Shown: positions 14,762-23,017 of the stretch, one piece after another
Layout: each line of letters opens with the position of its first letter
Position numbering within the stretch: position 1 is the first letter of the stretch
Assembly: GCA_905215115.1 (NCBI GenBank)
Contig: CAJMOP010000004.1
Span: forward strand, 1-49,387
Source: an uncultured bacterium
GTDB taxonomy: Bacteria > Actinomycetota > Coriobacteriia > Coriobacteriales > Coriobacteriaceae
Reading direction: 5' to 3'
Length of the DNA stretch: 49,387 nucleotides
Made by a program: the position numbers and the translations under genes
Notes under the pieces: generated by a model
Told to the model about the DNA's origin: nothing
Database searches by the model: none
Seen by the model: only the letters and a program-made list of their open reading frames with translations

Positions 14762-15571
14762 ATGTCTAACCTTATGGACAGCTTCCGCCTGGACGGCAAG
14801 GTCGCGCTCGTGACCGGCGCCACCTATGGCATCGGCATGGCCATGGCCGAGGCACTCGGCGAAGCCGGCGCCAGGATCGCCTTTAACGCCCGTCACGCCG
14901 ACAAGGTCGCCGAGGCCGAGAAGCACTACCGCGAGCTGGGCTTTGATGCTCACGGCTATGTTGCCGACGTCACCGACGAGGCCGTCGTCGCCGAGCTCAT
15001 CGCCAAGATCGAGGCCGATTTTGGCACCACGCCCGACATTCTGGTCAACAACGCCGGCGTCATCCAGCGCACCCCGATGCTCGACATGAGCGCCGAGGAC
15101 TTCCGTCGCGTCGTCGACATCGACCTCAATGCCCCGTTTATCGTGTCCAAGGCCTGCCTGCCGGGCATGATCGCCAAGGGTCACGGCAAGATCATCAATA
15201 TCTGCTCCATGATGAGCGAGCTGGGCCGCGAAACCATCGCTGGCTACGCCGCCGCCAAGGGCGGACTCAAGATGCTCACCAAGAACATCTGCTCCGAGTT
15301 TGGCGAGGCCAATATCCAGTGCAACGGCATTGGGCCGGGCTACATTGCCACGCCGCAGACCGCGCCGCTGCGCGAGACGCAGCCCGATGGCAGCCGTCAC
15401 CCGTTCGACCAGTTCATCATTGCCAAGACGCCGGCAGCCCGTTGGGGCACGCCCGAGGACCTGAAGGGTCCCGCCGTGTTCCTGGCTTCCGATGCTTCGA
15501 ACTTCGTCAACGGGCACATTCTGTACGTGGACGGCGGCATCCTCGCATACATCGGCAAACAGCCGCAATAA
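14762..15571 (+). CDS. kduD: 2-dehydro-3-deoxy-D-gluconate 5-dehydrogenase (SDR family)
   Basis: Reduces 2,5-diketo-3-deoxygluconate to KDG with NAD(P)H in the branch for unsaturated uronates. The ATG at 14762 follows GGAAGGA. The 269-residue protein is a classical short-chain dehydrogenase: TGATYGIG (Gly19-Gly25 region), NNAGV, NICSMMSE with the catalytic Ser, and YAAAK with Tyr162 and Lys166. GPGYIATPQTAPLRE and RWGTPEDLKGPAVFLASDA match KduD and gluconate 5-dehydrogenase. The next gene is an RpiB-type isomerase, the expected partner. Gluconate 5-dehydrogenase is the alternative; the surrounding pectin genes favour KduD. Confidence 0.9.
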   Translation: MSNLMDSFRLDGKVALVTGATYGIGMAMAEALGEAGARIAFNARHADKVAEAEKHYRELGFDAHGYVADVTDEAVVAELIAKIEADFGTTPDILVNNAGVIQRTPMLDMSAEDFRRVVDIDLNAPFIVSKACLPGMIAKGHGKIINICSMMSELGRETIAGYAAAKGGLKMLTKNICSEFGEANIQCNGIGPGYIATPQTAPLRETQPDGSRHPFDQFIIAKTPAARWGTPEDLKGPAVFLASDASNFVNGHILYVDGGILAYIGKQPQ

Positions 15572-15584
15572 GGAAACTGGGCGA

Positions 15585-15694
15585 GGCGGTCGGCAGTTAA
15601 GTCTGCTGCTCGGACAGTCCTGCGCAAGACGGAAAGCACATTAAGTGCTTTCCTTTGCGTGCGGAACTCGCGACAGACTTAACTGCCGACCGCC
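15585..15694. repeat. Long inverted repeat between kduD and the isomerase gene
   Basis: A perfect 21-bp inverted repeat (GGCGGTCGGCAGTTAAGTCT region, 15585-15605, with 15674-15694) encloses a second perfect 9-bp hairpin GGAAAGCAC/GTGCTTTCC at 15631-15653. There is no U-tract, so it is not a simple terminator. Confidence 0.7.
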
Positions 15695-15778
15695 CGCATA
15701 GCTCATCGCGGGTTGGCTTTGCCGCCGCCCGCGCACAGAAACAAAAAACTGGAAGATTAAGTTGAAAGGTTGACTCAA

Positions 15779-16420
15779 ATGAAGATCGCTCTAATCAACG
15801 AGAATTCTCAGAACTCCAAGAACCCTATGATCGAGGCTGCCCTTAAGAAGGTTGTCGAGCCCATGGGGCACACCGTCTTTAACTATGGCATGTATGCCGA
15901 CGCCGACTCCAAGCCCCTCACCTACGTGCAGAACGGCATTCTTGCCGCCGTGCTGCTCAACTCCGGCGCTGCCGACTACGTCGTGACCGGTTGCGGCACC
16001 GGCGAGGGCGCCATGCTCGCCTGCAACTCCTTCCCCGGCGTGCTGTGCGGCCATGTTGCCGACCCGCTGGATGCCTACACCTTTGCCCAGGTCAACGATG
16101 GCAATGCCGTCGCCATGCCCTTCGCCCTCAAGAACGGCTGGGGCCAGGAGCTCAACCTCGAGTACACCTTCGAGAAGCTCTTTGGCTTTGGCTCGGGCAA
16201 CGGCTACCCCGCCGAGCGCGTTGAGCCCGAGCAGCGCAACAAGAAGATCCTCGACGGCGTGCGCGCTGTGACCATGCGTCCGCTCGTCGACGTCCTGGGC
16301 GAGATCGATCAGGATCTGGTGAAGGGCGCCCTCGCTGGTGAGCACTTCCAGGAGTACTTCTTTGCCAACGCCACCGACGAGGCCATCATCGCCAAGGTCA
16401 AGGAGATCTTGGGCCTGTAA
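15779..16420 (+). CDS. RpiB/LacA/LacB-family sugar isomerase, probable 5-keto-4-deoxyuronate isomerase
   Basis: A 213-residue protein; the ATG at 15779 follows AAAGG, while an upstream TTG overlaps that site. RpiB-fold features are the N-terminal KIALINENSQNSKNP, the anion-binding TGCGTGEGAMLACNSFPGV (catalytic Cys area), and DPLDAYTFAQVNDGNAVAMP. It is longer than RpiB (about 150 residues) and carries an extra C-terminal helical part. The window has no KduI. In streptococcal glycosaminoglycan clusters, DhuI, an RpiB-family enzyme, isomerises the unsaturated uronate product ahead of the KduD-like DhuD. The same pair here supports that role by analogy. Confidence 0.82.
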   Translation: MKIALINENSQNSKNPMIEAALKKVVEPMGHTVFNYGMYADADSKPLTYVQNGILAAVLLNSGAADYVVTGCGTGEGAMLACNSFPGVLCGHVADPLDAYTFAQVNDGNAVAMPFALKNGWGQELNLEYTFEKLFGFGSGNGYPAERVEPEQRNKKILDGVRAVTMRPLVDVLGEIDQDLVKGALAGEHFQEYFFANATDEAIIAKVKEILGL

Positions 16421-16462
16421 TAAGGCCCACGGGGCGCACCGACCCCCAACAAACCGCCAGAC

Positions 16463-16501
16463 AAAAGGCGCCGCGACGATCCATGTGTCGCGGCGCCTTT
16501 T
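16463..16501. terminator. Bidirectional terminator between the isomerase and flavin oxidoreductase genes
   Basis: A perfect 15-bp stem AAAAGGCGCCGCGAC / GTCGCGGCGCCTTTT with T-runs on both strands, between convergent genes. Confidence 0.92.
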
Positions 16502-16558
16502 TAGATTGGCTATCGCTTGAGTCACCGCAAGGCGGCCGCTCCCCTATTTGCCAAGAGC

Positions 16559-18508
16559 CTACAGCTCGCAGGCGACCTTGTAGCCGTCGCCGATGGCGTC
16601 GCGGATGTTGCCGCACTTCTGGGCATCGCCCAGCACGTGGGTGGCAACGCCGGCAACGGCAAGGTCATCGGCCAGCTTGGTGTTGGGGCGGTAACCCATG
16701 GCAAGCACCAGCGTGTCGGCGTCGGCGATGGTGTGGACCTCGCCGTCCTTTTCGTAACTGATGGTGTCCTCGGTAATCTCGGTCACCTTGGCCTCGGTCA
16801 GCACGTGAACGCCCTTGGAAAGCATACGCGTGATGAGGACCGCGCGACCGGCGCCGCCCTCGTTGGCGGCGAGCGTCTTGGTCATCTCGATAACGGTGAC
16901 GTCGCGGTTTGCCGGCGACAGATCGTTGACCAACGGGGCCAGGTAATCGGCCGTCTCGCAACCGACGGTGCCGCCGCCCACAATGACGATCTTCTTGCCC
17001 GGGAAAGCCTTGCCGCCCAGCAGGTCATCAGCCGTCATGACCTGCTTAAAGCCCTGCATAAAGGCCGGGGCGATGGGTTCGGCGCCATAGGCCAGGACAA
17101 CCTCGTAACCCGCGTAGTCGCGCTGAATATCCTCGGCCGAAAGCTCGGTACCAAAGACGCACTTCACGCCCGCCTCAGCAAGACGGCGATACTGGTACTT
17201 GATCACGCGGGTGAGTTCCTGCTTTGCCGGCGGAACGGCCGCGATGCGCATCTCGCCGCCCGGTTCGTCCTGCTTGTCCACGAGCACCACGTTATGGCCG
17301 CGCTTGGCGGCAATGTAGGCTGCCTCCATGCCCGCAGGACCAGCGCCCACAACCAGTACGTTCTTGGCCTCGGCGGCAGGCTCGTAGCCGGCCTCATCGC
17401 GCTCCACGTCCGGATTGACGGTGCAGGAGATGCGCTTGCCAAACATAATGCCGTTCAGGCAGCGCAGACAGCCAATGCAGGGGCGGATGTCGTCGGCGTT
17501 GCCGGCAGCGGCTTTGTTGCAGAACTCGGCATCACACAGATTGGCGCGACCCATCATGCAGATATCGGCAGCACCGTCCTCAATCAGCTCCTCGGCGATC
17601 CAAGCCTCGTTGATGCGGCCGACGGTGGCGACAGGAATGTTGACATGTTTTTTGATCTCGCGCGAGCAGGCGGCGTGCGAGGCCTGCTGGGTACCGGCGG
17701 CGGGAATCGCGGAGCCGCGCTTGATGGTGGTACCACCCGACACATGAATCATGTCGACACCGGCCTTCTCCAGGCGACGCGAGACGTAGATCATGTCGTT
17801 GAGGGTCAGGCCGCCATCGGTGTACTCATCGCCCGAAATGCGGACGTCGATGATAAAGTCCTTGCCGCAGCGCTCGCGAATCTCGGCGATGACTTCGAGC
17901 AGGAAGCGCATGCGGGCGTCGAGCGAGCCGCCGTACTCGTCGGTGCGCTTGTTGTAGAGCGGAGTCAAAAAGCCGCCGAGCATACCGTGGGCGTGCGCCG
18001 CATGGACTTCGACGCCATCGACGCCGGCCTTCTGCATGCGCACGGCAGCGTCGCCAAACTGATGCGTGAGCTCGTGAATCTCGTCGACCGTGATGGGGCG
18101 CGGTGCCTCGCGGGCGTAAGACGGGCCCACAAAGGACGGAGCGATCAGGCGAGGCGTGCCCGGAATGTTAAAGGCCATGTAGGCGGGGTGGAAGAGCTGC
18201 GGCATGATCTTGCAGCCGTACTCGTGGACGGCCGCGGCGAGCTTTTCCCAGCCGGGGATAAACGTGTCGTCGTAGCAGCACATGTCACCCGGCAGATAGG
18301 TATAGGTAGGCTCGACCGTCACGACCTCGGTGATGATGAGGCCCACGCCGCCCTTGGCGCGGGCACGGTAATGATCGACCAAGTCGTCGGTCACATAGCC
18401 GTGATCGGCCAGGTTGGTAGATACCGGCGGCATAAAGACGCGGTTCTTGACCTCGGTCGTACCGACCTTGATCGGGCTAAAGAGCATCGGGTAGGCGGAG
18501 GACTCCAT
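16559..18508 (-). CDS. Fe-S flavin oxidoreductase, old yellow enzyme / 2,4-dienoyl-CoA reductase type
   Basis: A 649-residue enzyme; ATG at 18508 after AAAGGAAC. Residues 1-350 form the FMN TIM barrel (LFSPIKVGTTEVKNRVFMPP, HAAHAHGMLGGFLTP, RTDEYGGSLDARMRF). CIGCLRCLNG plus a later Cys (RISCTVNP) binds a 4Fe-4S cluster. A C-terminal FAD/NAD(P) module follows (VLVVGAGPAGMEAAYIAAKR, IVIVGGGTVGCETADYL). The layout equals FadH, BaiCD/BaiH and related ene-reductases, which reduce activated C=C bonds in steroids, enoates or dienoyl-CoA. The substrate cannot be read from sequence. Upstream lies a GltD-like flavoprotein that may feed it electrons. Confidence 0.9.
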   Translation of the reverse strand: MESSAYPMLFSPIKVGTTEVKNRVFMPPVSTNLADHGYVTDDLVDHYRARAKGGVGLIITEVVTVEPTYTYLPGDMCCYDDTFIPGWEKLAAAVHEYGCKIMPQLFHPAYMAFNIPGTPRLIAPSFVGPSYAREAPRPITVDEIHELTHQFGDAAVRMQKAGVDGVEVHAAHAHGMLGGFLTPLYNKRTDEYGGSLDARMRFLLEVIAEIRERCGKDFIIDVRISGDEYTDGGLTLNDMIYVSRRLEKAGVDMIHVSGGTTIKRGSAIPAAGTQQASHAACSREIKKHVNIPVATVGRINEAWIAEELIEDGAADICMMGRANLCDAEFCNKAAAGNADDIRPCIGCLRCLNGIMFGKRISCTVNPDVERDEAGYEPAAEAKNVLVVGAGPAGMEAAYIAAKRGHNVVLVDKQDEPGGEMRIAAVPPAKQELTRVIKYQYRRLAEAGVKCVFGTELSAEDIQRDYAGYEVVLAYGAEPIAPAFMQGFKQVMTADDLLGGKAFPGKKIVIVGGGTVGCETADYLAPLVNDLSPANRDVTVIEMTKTLAANEGGAGRAVLITRMLSKGVHVLTEAKVTEITEDTISYEKDGEVHTIADADTLVLAMGYRPNTKLADDLAVAGVATHVLGDAQKCGNIRDAIGDGYKVACEL

Positions 18509-18623
18509 ACAAGGTTCCTTTCGTTTGAGCCGCTCGGCGGCAGTTGCTAACGTACCTATCGTATCAGCAACCGCGCTGTACCCGACCGTACACGCTCCCC
18601 CAGCTTTTACTCAGCCCACAAAA

Positions 18624-18690
18624 AGTTGCGGTGGAATACGGAGTAGATAAGGCCTTTGACAGCCAAAACAGTCCGTATTTCACCGCAACT
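18624..18690 (-). repeat. Dispersed hairpin repeat, copy 2
   Basis: Arms AGTTGCGGTGGAATACGGAG (18624-18643) and its near-complement at 18668-18690 lie 15 nt after the GltD-like stop. On the minus strand the hairpin is followed by TTTTTG, so this copy can act as a terminator. It shares an exact 20-nt arm with the copy at 10915. Confidence 0.65.
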
Positions 18691-18705
18691 GATGGATGGG
18701 ATGGG

Positions 18706-19923
18706 TTAGATGCCCAGGTAGCTGGTCATGCCTTCGACGGCGAGCTTGGCGCCGGCTACAGCATGGACCACAGTGAGCGGGCCGTTGACCACGTCGCCGG
18801 CGGCAAAGACGCCCGGCACGGTGGTCATGCCGTGCTCATCGACCGAAAGAAGGCCACGATGGTCGGTCTCCAGACCGCCCGTCGTAAGCACCAGCTTGTC
18901 CTTAGGCACTTGCGAGGCCGCAATCACAACCGTGTCGGCGGGCACATGGTCAAGTTCTTCCTCGGAGCCCACCACGTTGTCGTCCTCGTCAAAGATAGCC
19001 GTCTCGAACACCGGACCGTTATCGTCGATGGCGCAGATCGCCTTGCCGCGCACGATCTCGGCACCATCAAGCTCGGTCAGCTCGACCTCGTCATCGATGG
19101 CCGAGATATGGCGCGATCGGGCATACACGGTAACCTTGCGAGCGCCCGAGCGCAGAGCCGTACGGGCAACATCCATGGCCACGTTGCCGGCGCCGATAAC
19201 TGCCACGTTCTGACCGATCGCCACGCTCGTGGGATCGACCAGGTAATCGATACCAAACAGTACGTTACCACGCGACTCGCCGGGAATACCCAGCTTGCGG
19301 GCGCGCCAGGTACCGGTACCGACAAAGACTGCATCGTAGCCGTCGCGCAACAGGTCGTCGATATGCAGCGCGCCGCCAATGGTGGTCGAGGGACGGACGC
19401 GTACGCCAAGCGAGCACATCACGTGACGGTACTTTTGCACGAGAGCACGGGGCAGGCGAAACTCGGGGATGCCGTACTCCAGCACGCCGCCGATCTCGGG
19501 GCGTTGCTCAAACACCGTGACGGCACAGCCCAGCTGGGCCATCTTAATGGCCACGGTAATGCCGGCAGGACCAGAACCGACCACGGCAACCTGCTTGCCG
19601 CACGACGGCGCGGGCTTCCACTCCTTACGGTCCAAATATGCCGTCGAGATATAGTTCTCGATACTCGAAAAATGCACCGGTGCGCCCTTGCGGCCCTGAA
19701 TGCACGCGCCCTCGCACTGGCCCGAATGGTTGCAGATCATGGAGCAGACCGCGCTCATGGGGTTGTTCTGGAACAGCAGCTCACCTGCCTCTTCCAGACG
19801 ACGCTGCTTAAACAGGTCGATGACCTGCGGAATAGGCGTCTGCACCGGGCAGCCTTTAAGCTGGCAGAACGCCCTTTTGCAACCTAGGCAACGATTCGCC
19901 TCTTCGACAATGTGGATAGCCAC
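18706..19923 (-). CDS. GltD/PreT-like FAD-dependent NAD(P) oxidoreductase
   Basis: A 405-residue flavoprotein starting at GTG 19923, six nt after GGGGAG. The N-terminus carries a Cys cluster for 4Fe-4S binding (CLGCKRAFCQLKGCP) and a second set (CSMICNHSGQCEGACI). Two Rossmann folds follow: VAVVGSGPAGITVAIKMAQL for FAD and VAVIGAGNVAMDVARTALRS for NAD(P). The end reads GVFAAGDVVNGPLTVVHAV. This is the glutamate synthase small-subunit family, whose stand-alone members pass electrons from NAD(P)H to a partner. No glutamate synthase large subunit is nearby. The co-directional ene-reductase downstream is the likeliest partner, but this is inference. Confidence 0.88.
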   Translation of the reverse strand: MAIHIVEEANRCLGCKRAFCQLKGCPVQTPIPQVIDLFKQRRLEEAGELLFQNNPMSAVCSMICNHSGQCEGACIQGRKGAPVHFSSIENYISTAYLDRKEWKPAPSCGKQVAVVGSGPAGITVAIKMAQLGCAVTVFEQRPEIGGVLEYGIPEFRLPRALVQKYRHVMCSLGVRVRPSTTIGGALHIDDLLRDGYDAVFVGTGTWRARKLGIPGESRGNVLFGIDYLVDPTSVAIGQNVAVIGAGNVAMDVARTALRSGARKVTVYARSRHISAIDDEVELTELDGAEIVRGKAICAIDDNGPVFETAIFDEDDNVVGSEEELDHVPADTVVIAASQVPKDKLVLTTGGLETDHRGLLSVDEHGMTTVPGVFAAGDVVNGPLTVVHAVAGAKLAVEGMTSYLGI

Positions 19924-20026
19924 GCAACTCCCCTTTTTGATGTAATCCAATGAGGCGACGATAAAAACCCTTCACCGCCGCCCCCAGTCAAGCAAACTCA
20001 ATATGCCGCCACGGCAAAAGCCAATG

Positions 20027-20932
20027 CTATATCTCGCGATGCGGAGCCCCGCAGCGAGCGGACATGCGCTCGAGTGTCGCCAGGCAGCTAGCCGCCGTCG
20101 CCGGCACGCTGTTCTCGACCACACAAGGAATCCCCGAACAGGCGGCAGCCGCCCAGGCCACCACGGGCTCAAAGTCATAGCGGCCCGTCTCGCCCACGCC
20201 GTGGCACACCAGGCGAGAACCCGTACCATCGCACCAGCCGGCTTCGTCCTCGTTGTCGACGACCTCAAAATCCTTGGCGTGCAGCACGCGAATCTTACTG
20301 CCGCATAAGTAGAGCATACGCGCGGTGATTTCCTGCGCCTCGCCAACGACGCTGGGATGCAGCAGCGACACCGGGTCGTAGATCACGCCGAGCGCCGGGC
20401 TCGGGACGCGCTCCAGCACCTCACGGCAGCGATCTGGCGTGTTGACCGTCTCGTTCCAGCCGGGCTCGATCAGTATTTGCCCACCCACGGCCTCGGCGCA
20501 CTCGCAGACGCGCGCGAGTCCATCCATAAACGCATCGAGTGCCTCGTCGGTCATACGGTCGTCAGCAACGCAGTTCTGCGCATTGGGACGACCGGTCTCG
20601 GTGCCAACCGGACAGCCGCCGAGCATCTGAGCAAAGTTCAAGCACGCCTCGTACTCGGCAAAGTTATCCGTGAGCTGTTGTCGATCGGGCGTCGCCAGAT
20701 TCTTATAACAGCCGAGCACGGCGACCGAAACGCCCGCCTCATCGAGCACCGCACGCAAATGCTCGGCGAGCTCGCGGGTCAGACCGCATCGATCGATTCC
20801 CATTGATGCGTAGAGCACCTTGCTCGGCAGCTGAATGCACGAAAAGCCCAGCTCTCCTGCCATGCGAATGCGTTCCTCGACGGTCCCCTGCGGAAGGTCG
20901 TGTAAACGCACGCCCGGAGTAATGGCCCCCAC
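20027..20932 (-). CDS. Xylose isomerase-like TIM-barrel sugar isomerase/epimerase
   Basis: About 301 residues. GTG at 20932 is chosen because AAGGGG lies 10 nt upstream inside the end of the GH105 gene and only one nt separates it from that stop; ATG 20954-20956 is a less well placed option. The AP-endonuclease-2/xylose-isomerase-like fold is seen in GELGFSCIQLPSKVLY, VAVLGCYKNLA, a metal-ligand Glu in QILIEPGWNETV, Asp in GVIYDPVSLLHPS, His in VLHAKDFEV and Glu near the end (PCVVENSV). Family members isomerise or epimerise free sugars or sugar acids. Coupling to GH105 suggests a substrate derived from rhamnogalacturonan. The exact reaction is unknown. Confidence 0.8.
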   Translation of the reverse strand: MGAITPGVRLHDLPQGTVEERIRMAGELGFSCIQLPSKVLYASMGIDRCGLTRELAEHLRAVLDEAGVSVAVLGCYKNLATPDRQQLTDNFAEYEACLNFAQMLGGCPVGTETGRPNAQNCVADDRMTDEALDAFMDGLARVCECAEAVGGQILIEPGWNETVNTPDRCREVLERVPSPALGVIYDPVSLLHPSVVGEAQEITARMLYLCGSKIRVLHAKDFEVVDNEDEAGWCDGTGSRLVCHGVGETGRYDFEPVVAWAAAACSGIPCVVENSVPATAASCLATLERMSARCGAPHREI

Positions 20933-20933
20933 G

Positions 20934-22172
20934 CTATTCACGCCCCTTATGAGCATTGATGCCCGGCGTGTAGCCGCCAAACGGGTCATCGATGGAGCAC
21001 ACGCCCGAAGGGGCAAGCGGATCGCGCTTACCGGCCAACTTGTCATGATGCATAGTCTCGATATAGGCGAGCACCAGCGGCGCCACGCCCTTCGCGTCGT
21101 TTTTGACGACGGGCTCGCTCATGTAGTAGCCAAACGTGCCCTCGCGGTGCGCGGTGTTGCCAAGACCCGCCACCAGGCAGATGTTGTCGAGCGCCAGCTG
21201 TCCGTCGCGCTCGGACAGGCACGTGTCGCAGATGCCCTCAAACGCACGGCGGCCGTACTGGTAGTAGCGCTCGCCCAGCACGCCCAGGCGCACGCCCTTC
21301 ATGATGGCGTTGGCGAAGATGGCGCTGCCCGACTCCTCCAGATAGTTGGGGGCGATATTGGGCAGGTTGATGACCTGGTGCCACATGCCGGTCTTCTCGT
21401 CCTGATACGGCAGCATGGCGTCGATCAGGTCGTGGAACATCTTGCGGATCTCGTCCTTCTCGGCCGACATCGAGGGCGGCATGAGCTCCCAGGTATCGAT
21501 GAGCGCCATGGCGAACCAGCCCTCGGCGCGCAGCCAGAAGTTGGCCGAAAGGCCGGTGACGGGATCGCACCAGAACTGCTTGCGGCTCGCGTCGTAGGCG
21601 TGATAGTACAGGCCGTTGAGGGGGTTGCGCATCAAATCGTGCACCACTTGGAACATATGGAAGCTATCCGAGCAGGCACGGCGGTTGTGGAAGCTCAGCT
21701 CGTACTGCATGTAGAACGGCTGCGCCATGTACATGCCGTCGAGCCAGATCTGGTTGGGGTAGACGGCCTTGTGCCAAAACACACCCTCTTTGGTACGCGG
21801 CTGGGTCTCGAGCTGACGATAGATGGTATCCATGGCGGCGCGATATTTGGGCTTGCCCACCAGGTCATAGAGTTTGTAGAGGGTTTTGCCCGCGTTGACG
21901 TTGTCGAGGTTGTACTCCTGGGGATCGTAATGCTTGATGGTGCCGTCATCCTGGACAAAGAAGTCGATATAGTCGTCGGCGAAGGTCAGGTAACGCTGCT
22001 CGCCGGTGATCTCGTACAGCTCGATGAGTGCCTTGATCATGCAGCCGTCAATGTAATTCCAGGTGTTCTCCTTGCCGGCTCGAAGCTTTTCGATGTTCCA
22101 GGCCGGCGCCTGAGGCGTAGAGGTCTCGATCAACTGCTCGATATAACGGTCCAGAATCTGATTGCAACCCAT
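20934..22172 (-). CDS. GH105 unsaturated rhamnogalacturonyl hydrolase
   Basis: Removes the 4,5-unsaturated galacturonyl residue left by pectin lyases, feeding the KduD branch. ATG at 22172 after AGAGGGG. The 412-residue protein shows the (alpha/alpha)6-barrel signatures of YteR/RhiN: ENTWNYIDGCMIKALIELYE, VFWHKAVYPNQIWLDGMYMA with catalytic Asp145, GLYYHAYDASR, WLRAEGWFAMAL and EESGSAIFANAI. No signal peptide, so it acts in the cytoplasm on imported oligosaccharides. It overlaps functionally and nearly physically with the TIM-barrel gene downstream (1-nt gap). Two operators flank its promoter. Confidence in the family is high. Confidence 0.93.
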   Translation of the reverse strand: MGCNQILDRYIEQLIETSTPQAPAWNIEKLRAGKENTWNYIDGCMIKALIELYEITGEQRYLTFADDYIDFFVQDDGTIKHYDPQEYNLDNVNAGKTLYKLYDLVGKPKYRAAMDTIYRQLETQPRTKEGVFWHKAVYPNQIWLDGMYMAQPFYMQYELSFHNRRACSDSFHMFQVVHDLMRNPLNGLYYHAYDASRKQFWCDPVTGLSANFWLRAEGWFAMALIDTWELMPPSMSAEKDEIRKMFHDLIDAMLPYQDEKTGMWHQVINLPNIAPNYLEESGSAIFANAIMKGVRLGVLGERYYQYGRRAFEGICDTCLSERDGQLALDNICLVAGLGNTAHREGTFGYYMSEPVVKNDAKGVAPLVLAYIETMHHDKLAGKRDPLAPSGVCSIDDPFGGYTPGINAHKGRE

Positions 22173-22197
22173 TGCTGTCCCCTCTGACGTTATTGAT

Positions 22198-22293
22198 GGG
22201 TGAACGTTTCCCCCAGTGTAACGCGAACGGGGATTATAGGGTGAACGTTAACCCTATAATCCCCGTGAACGGCAAACTTTTAACGGCAAACGG
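22198..22293 (-). promoter_or_regulatory. Operator pair at the GH105 promoter, with a 40-bp near-perfect palindrome
   Basis: GGTGAACGTTTC (centre 22205/22206) and a second site whose centre (22246/22247) lies inside a 40-bp palindrome at 22227-22266 with one mismatched pair. The centres are 41 bp apart. A TGAACGG half-site follows 20 bp further, at 22266. The palindrome also follows the SGNH stop by 14 nt and could act as its terminator. Confidence 0.65.
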
Positions 22294-22948
22294 CGGTGAG
22301 GCCCGCAGCGATGCGATGCGCCAGGCGCTCATAGCCGGCAGGGCTGTAATGCAGACCGTCCGGCATGTAGAGCTCGCGGTGCTCCGGCAAAAACGGGCTG
22401 ATACCGCTTTGCGCATAGAGGTCGATCACCGGCACCGAGTAGCGGTCGCAAACCTCCAGCATCGCCTGCACATAGGCGTCTTGCGTCAGGCCCAGATGGT
22501 TGGCCTCGTTGCTTGCCGGGATATCCTTCTCGTGCTTTCCGCTCGTCTTGCACGGCGTCATAAACACGAGCCTCGACCGGGGCGAGCGAGCCGTGATGGT
22601 ACGGACGAGATAATCGAGCGCGCCATAGAACTCGTGTACGTCGGTGCTGCCCGGCTCGCCTAGCGACACGTTACGGCTAAAGTCGTTAACGCCGCCAAAG
22701 ACGATGCAGATGTCTGCCGCGTGATCGATGCCGTCCAAACGCTCGACAAACGAATCGGTACGGTCGGCCTTGACGGCAATACGCGAACCCTTAATACCAA
22801 AATTCTCGACCGTAGCGCCGCCCAGCAGCGCTCCTAGATGCGAAGTCCAGGAGATATCGTTGCCTCCCCCACCGCATCCGTTATCGCCCCAGGTGGTCGA
22901 GTCGCCAAAGCAGCAGATGGTCGATTCGCTCAAGTTTTTCGGTTCCAT
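22280..22948 (-). CDS. SGNH/GDSL-family esterase
   Basis: A 222-residue hydrolase; ATG at 22948 follows GAGGAGAAG. Blocks of the SGNH family are all present: the nucleophile Ser17 in CFGDSTTWG, the oxyanion Gly in ENFGIKGSR, Asn in FGGVNDFS, and the Asp/His pair in MPDGLHYSPAGYERLA. No export signal. Given the flanking GH105 and pectin esterase genes it probably removes acetyl groups from (rhamno)galacturonan oligosaccharides, a role known for CE12-like SGNH enzymes. The ester type cannot be read from sequence. It is co-oriented with its neighbours, with a 69-nt gap to the upstream fusion gene. Confidence 0.85.
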   Translation of the reverse strand: MEPKNLSESTICCFGDSTTWGDNGCGGGGNDISWTSHLGALLGGATVENFGIKGSRIAVKADRTDSFVERLDGIDHAADICIVFGGVNDFSRNVSLGEPGSTDVHEFYGALDYLVRTITARSPRSRLVFMTPCKTSGKHEKDIPASNEANHLGLTQDAYVQAMLEVCDRYSVPVIDLYAQSGISPFLPEHRELYMPDGLHYSPAGYERLAHRIAAGLTAVCR

Positions 22949-23017
22949 ATTCTTCTCCTCACCCGCACACCGGCGGTCATACAGGCACATACCGTTCATT
23001 CGCAGCATGCCGAGGGA

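Noticed and set aside
20835..22187. Plus-strand frame of 450 codons opposite the GH105 gene
   Set aside because: No ribosome site, no recognisable family and Val/Arg/Gly-biased antisense composition; the minus strand has an intact GH105 enzyme.
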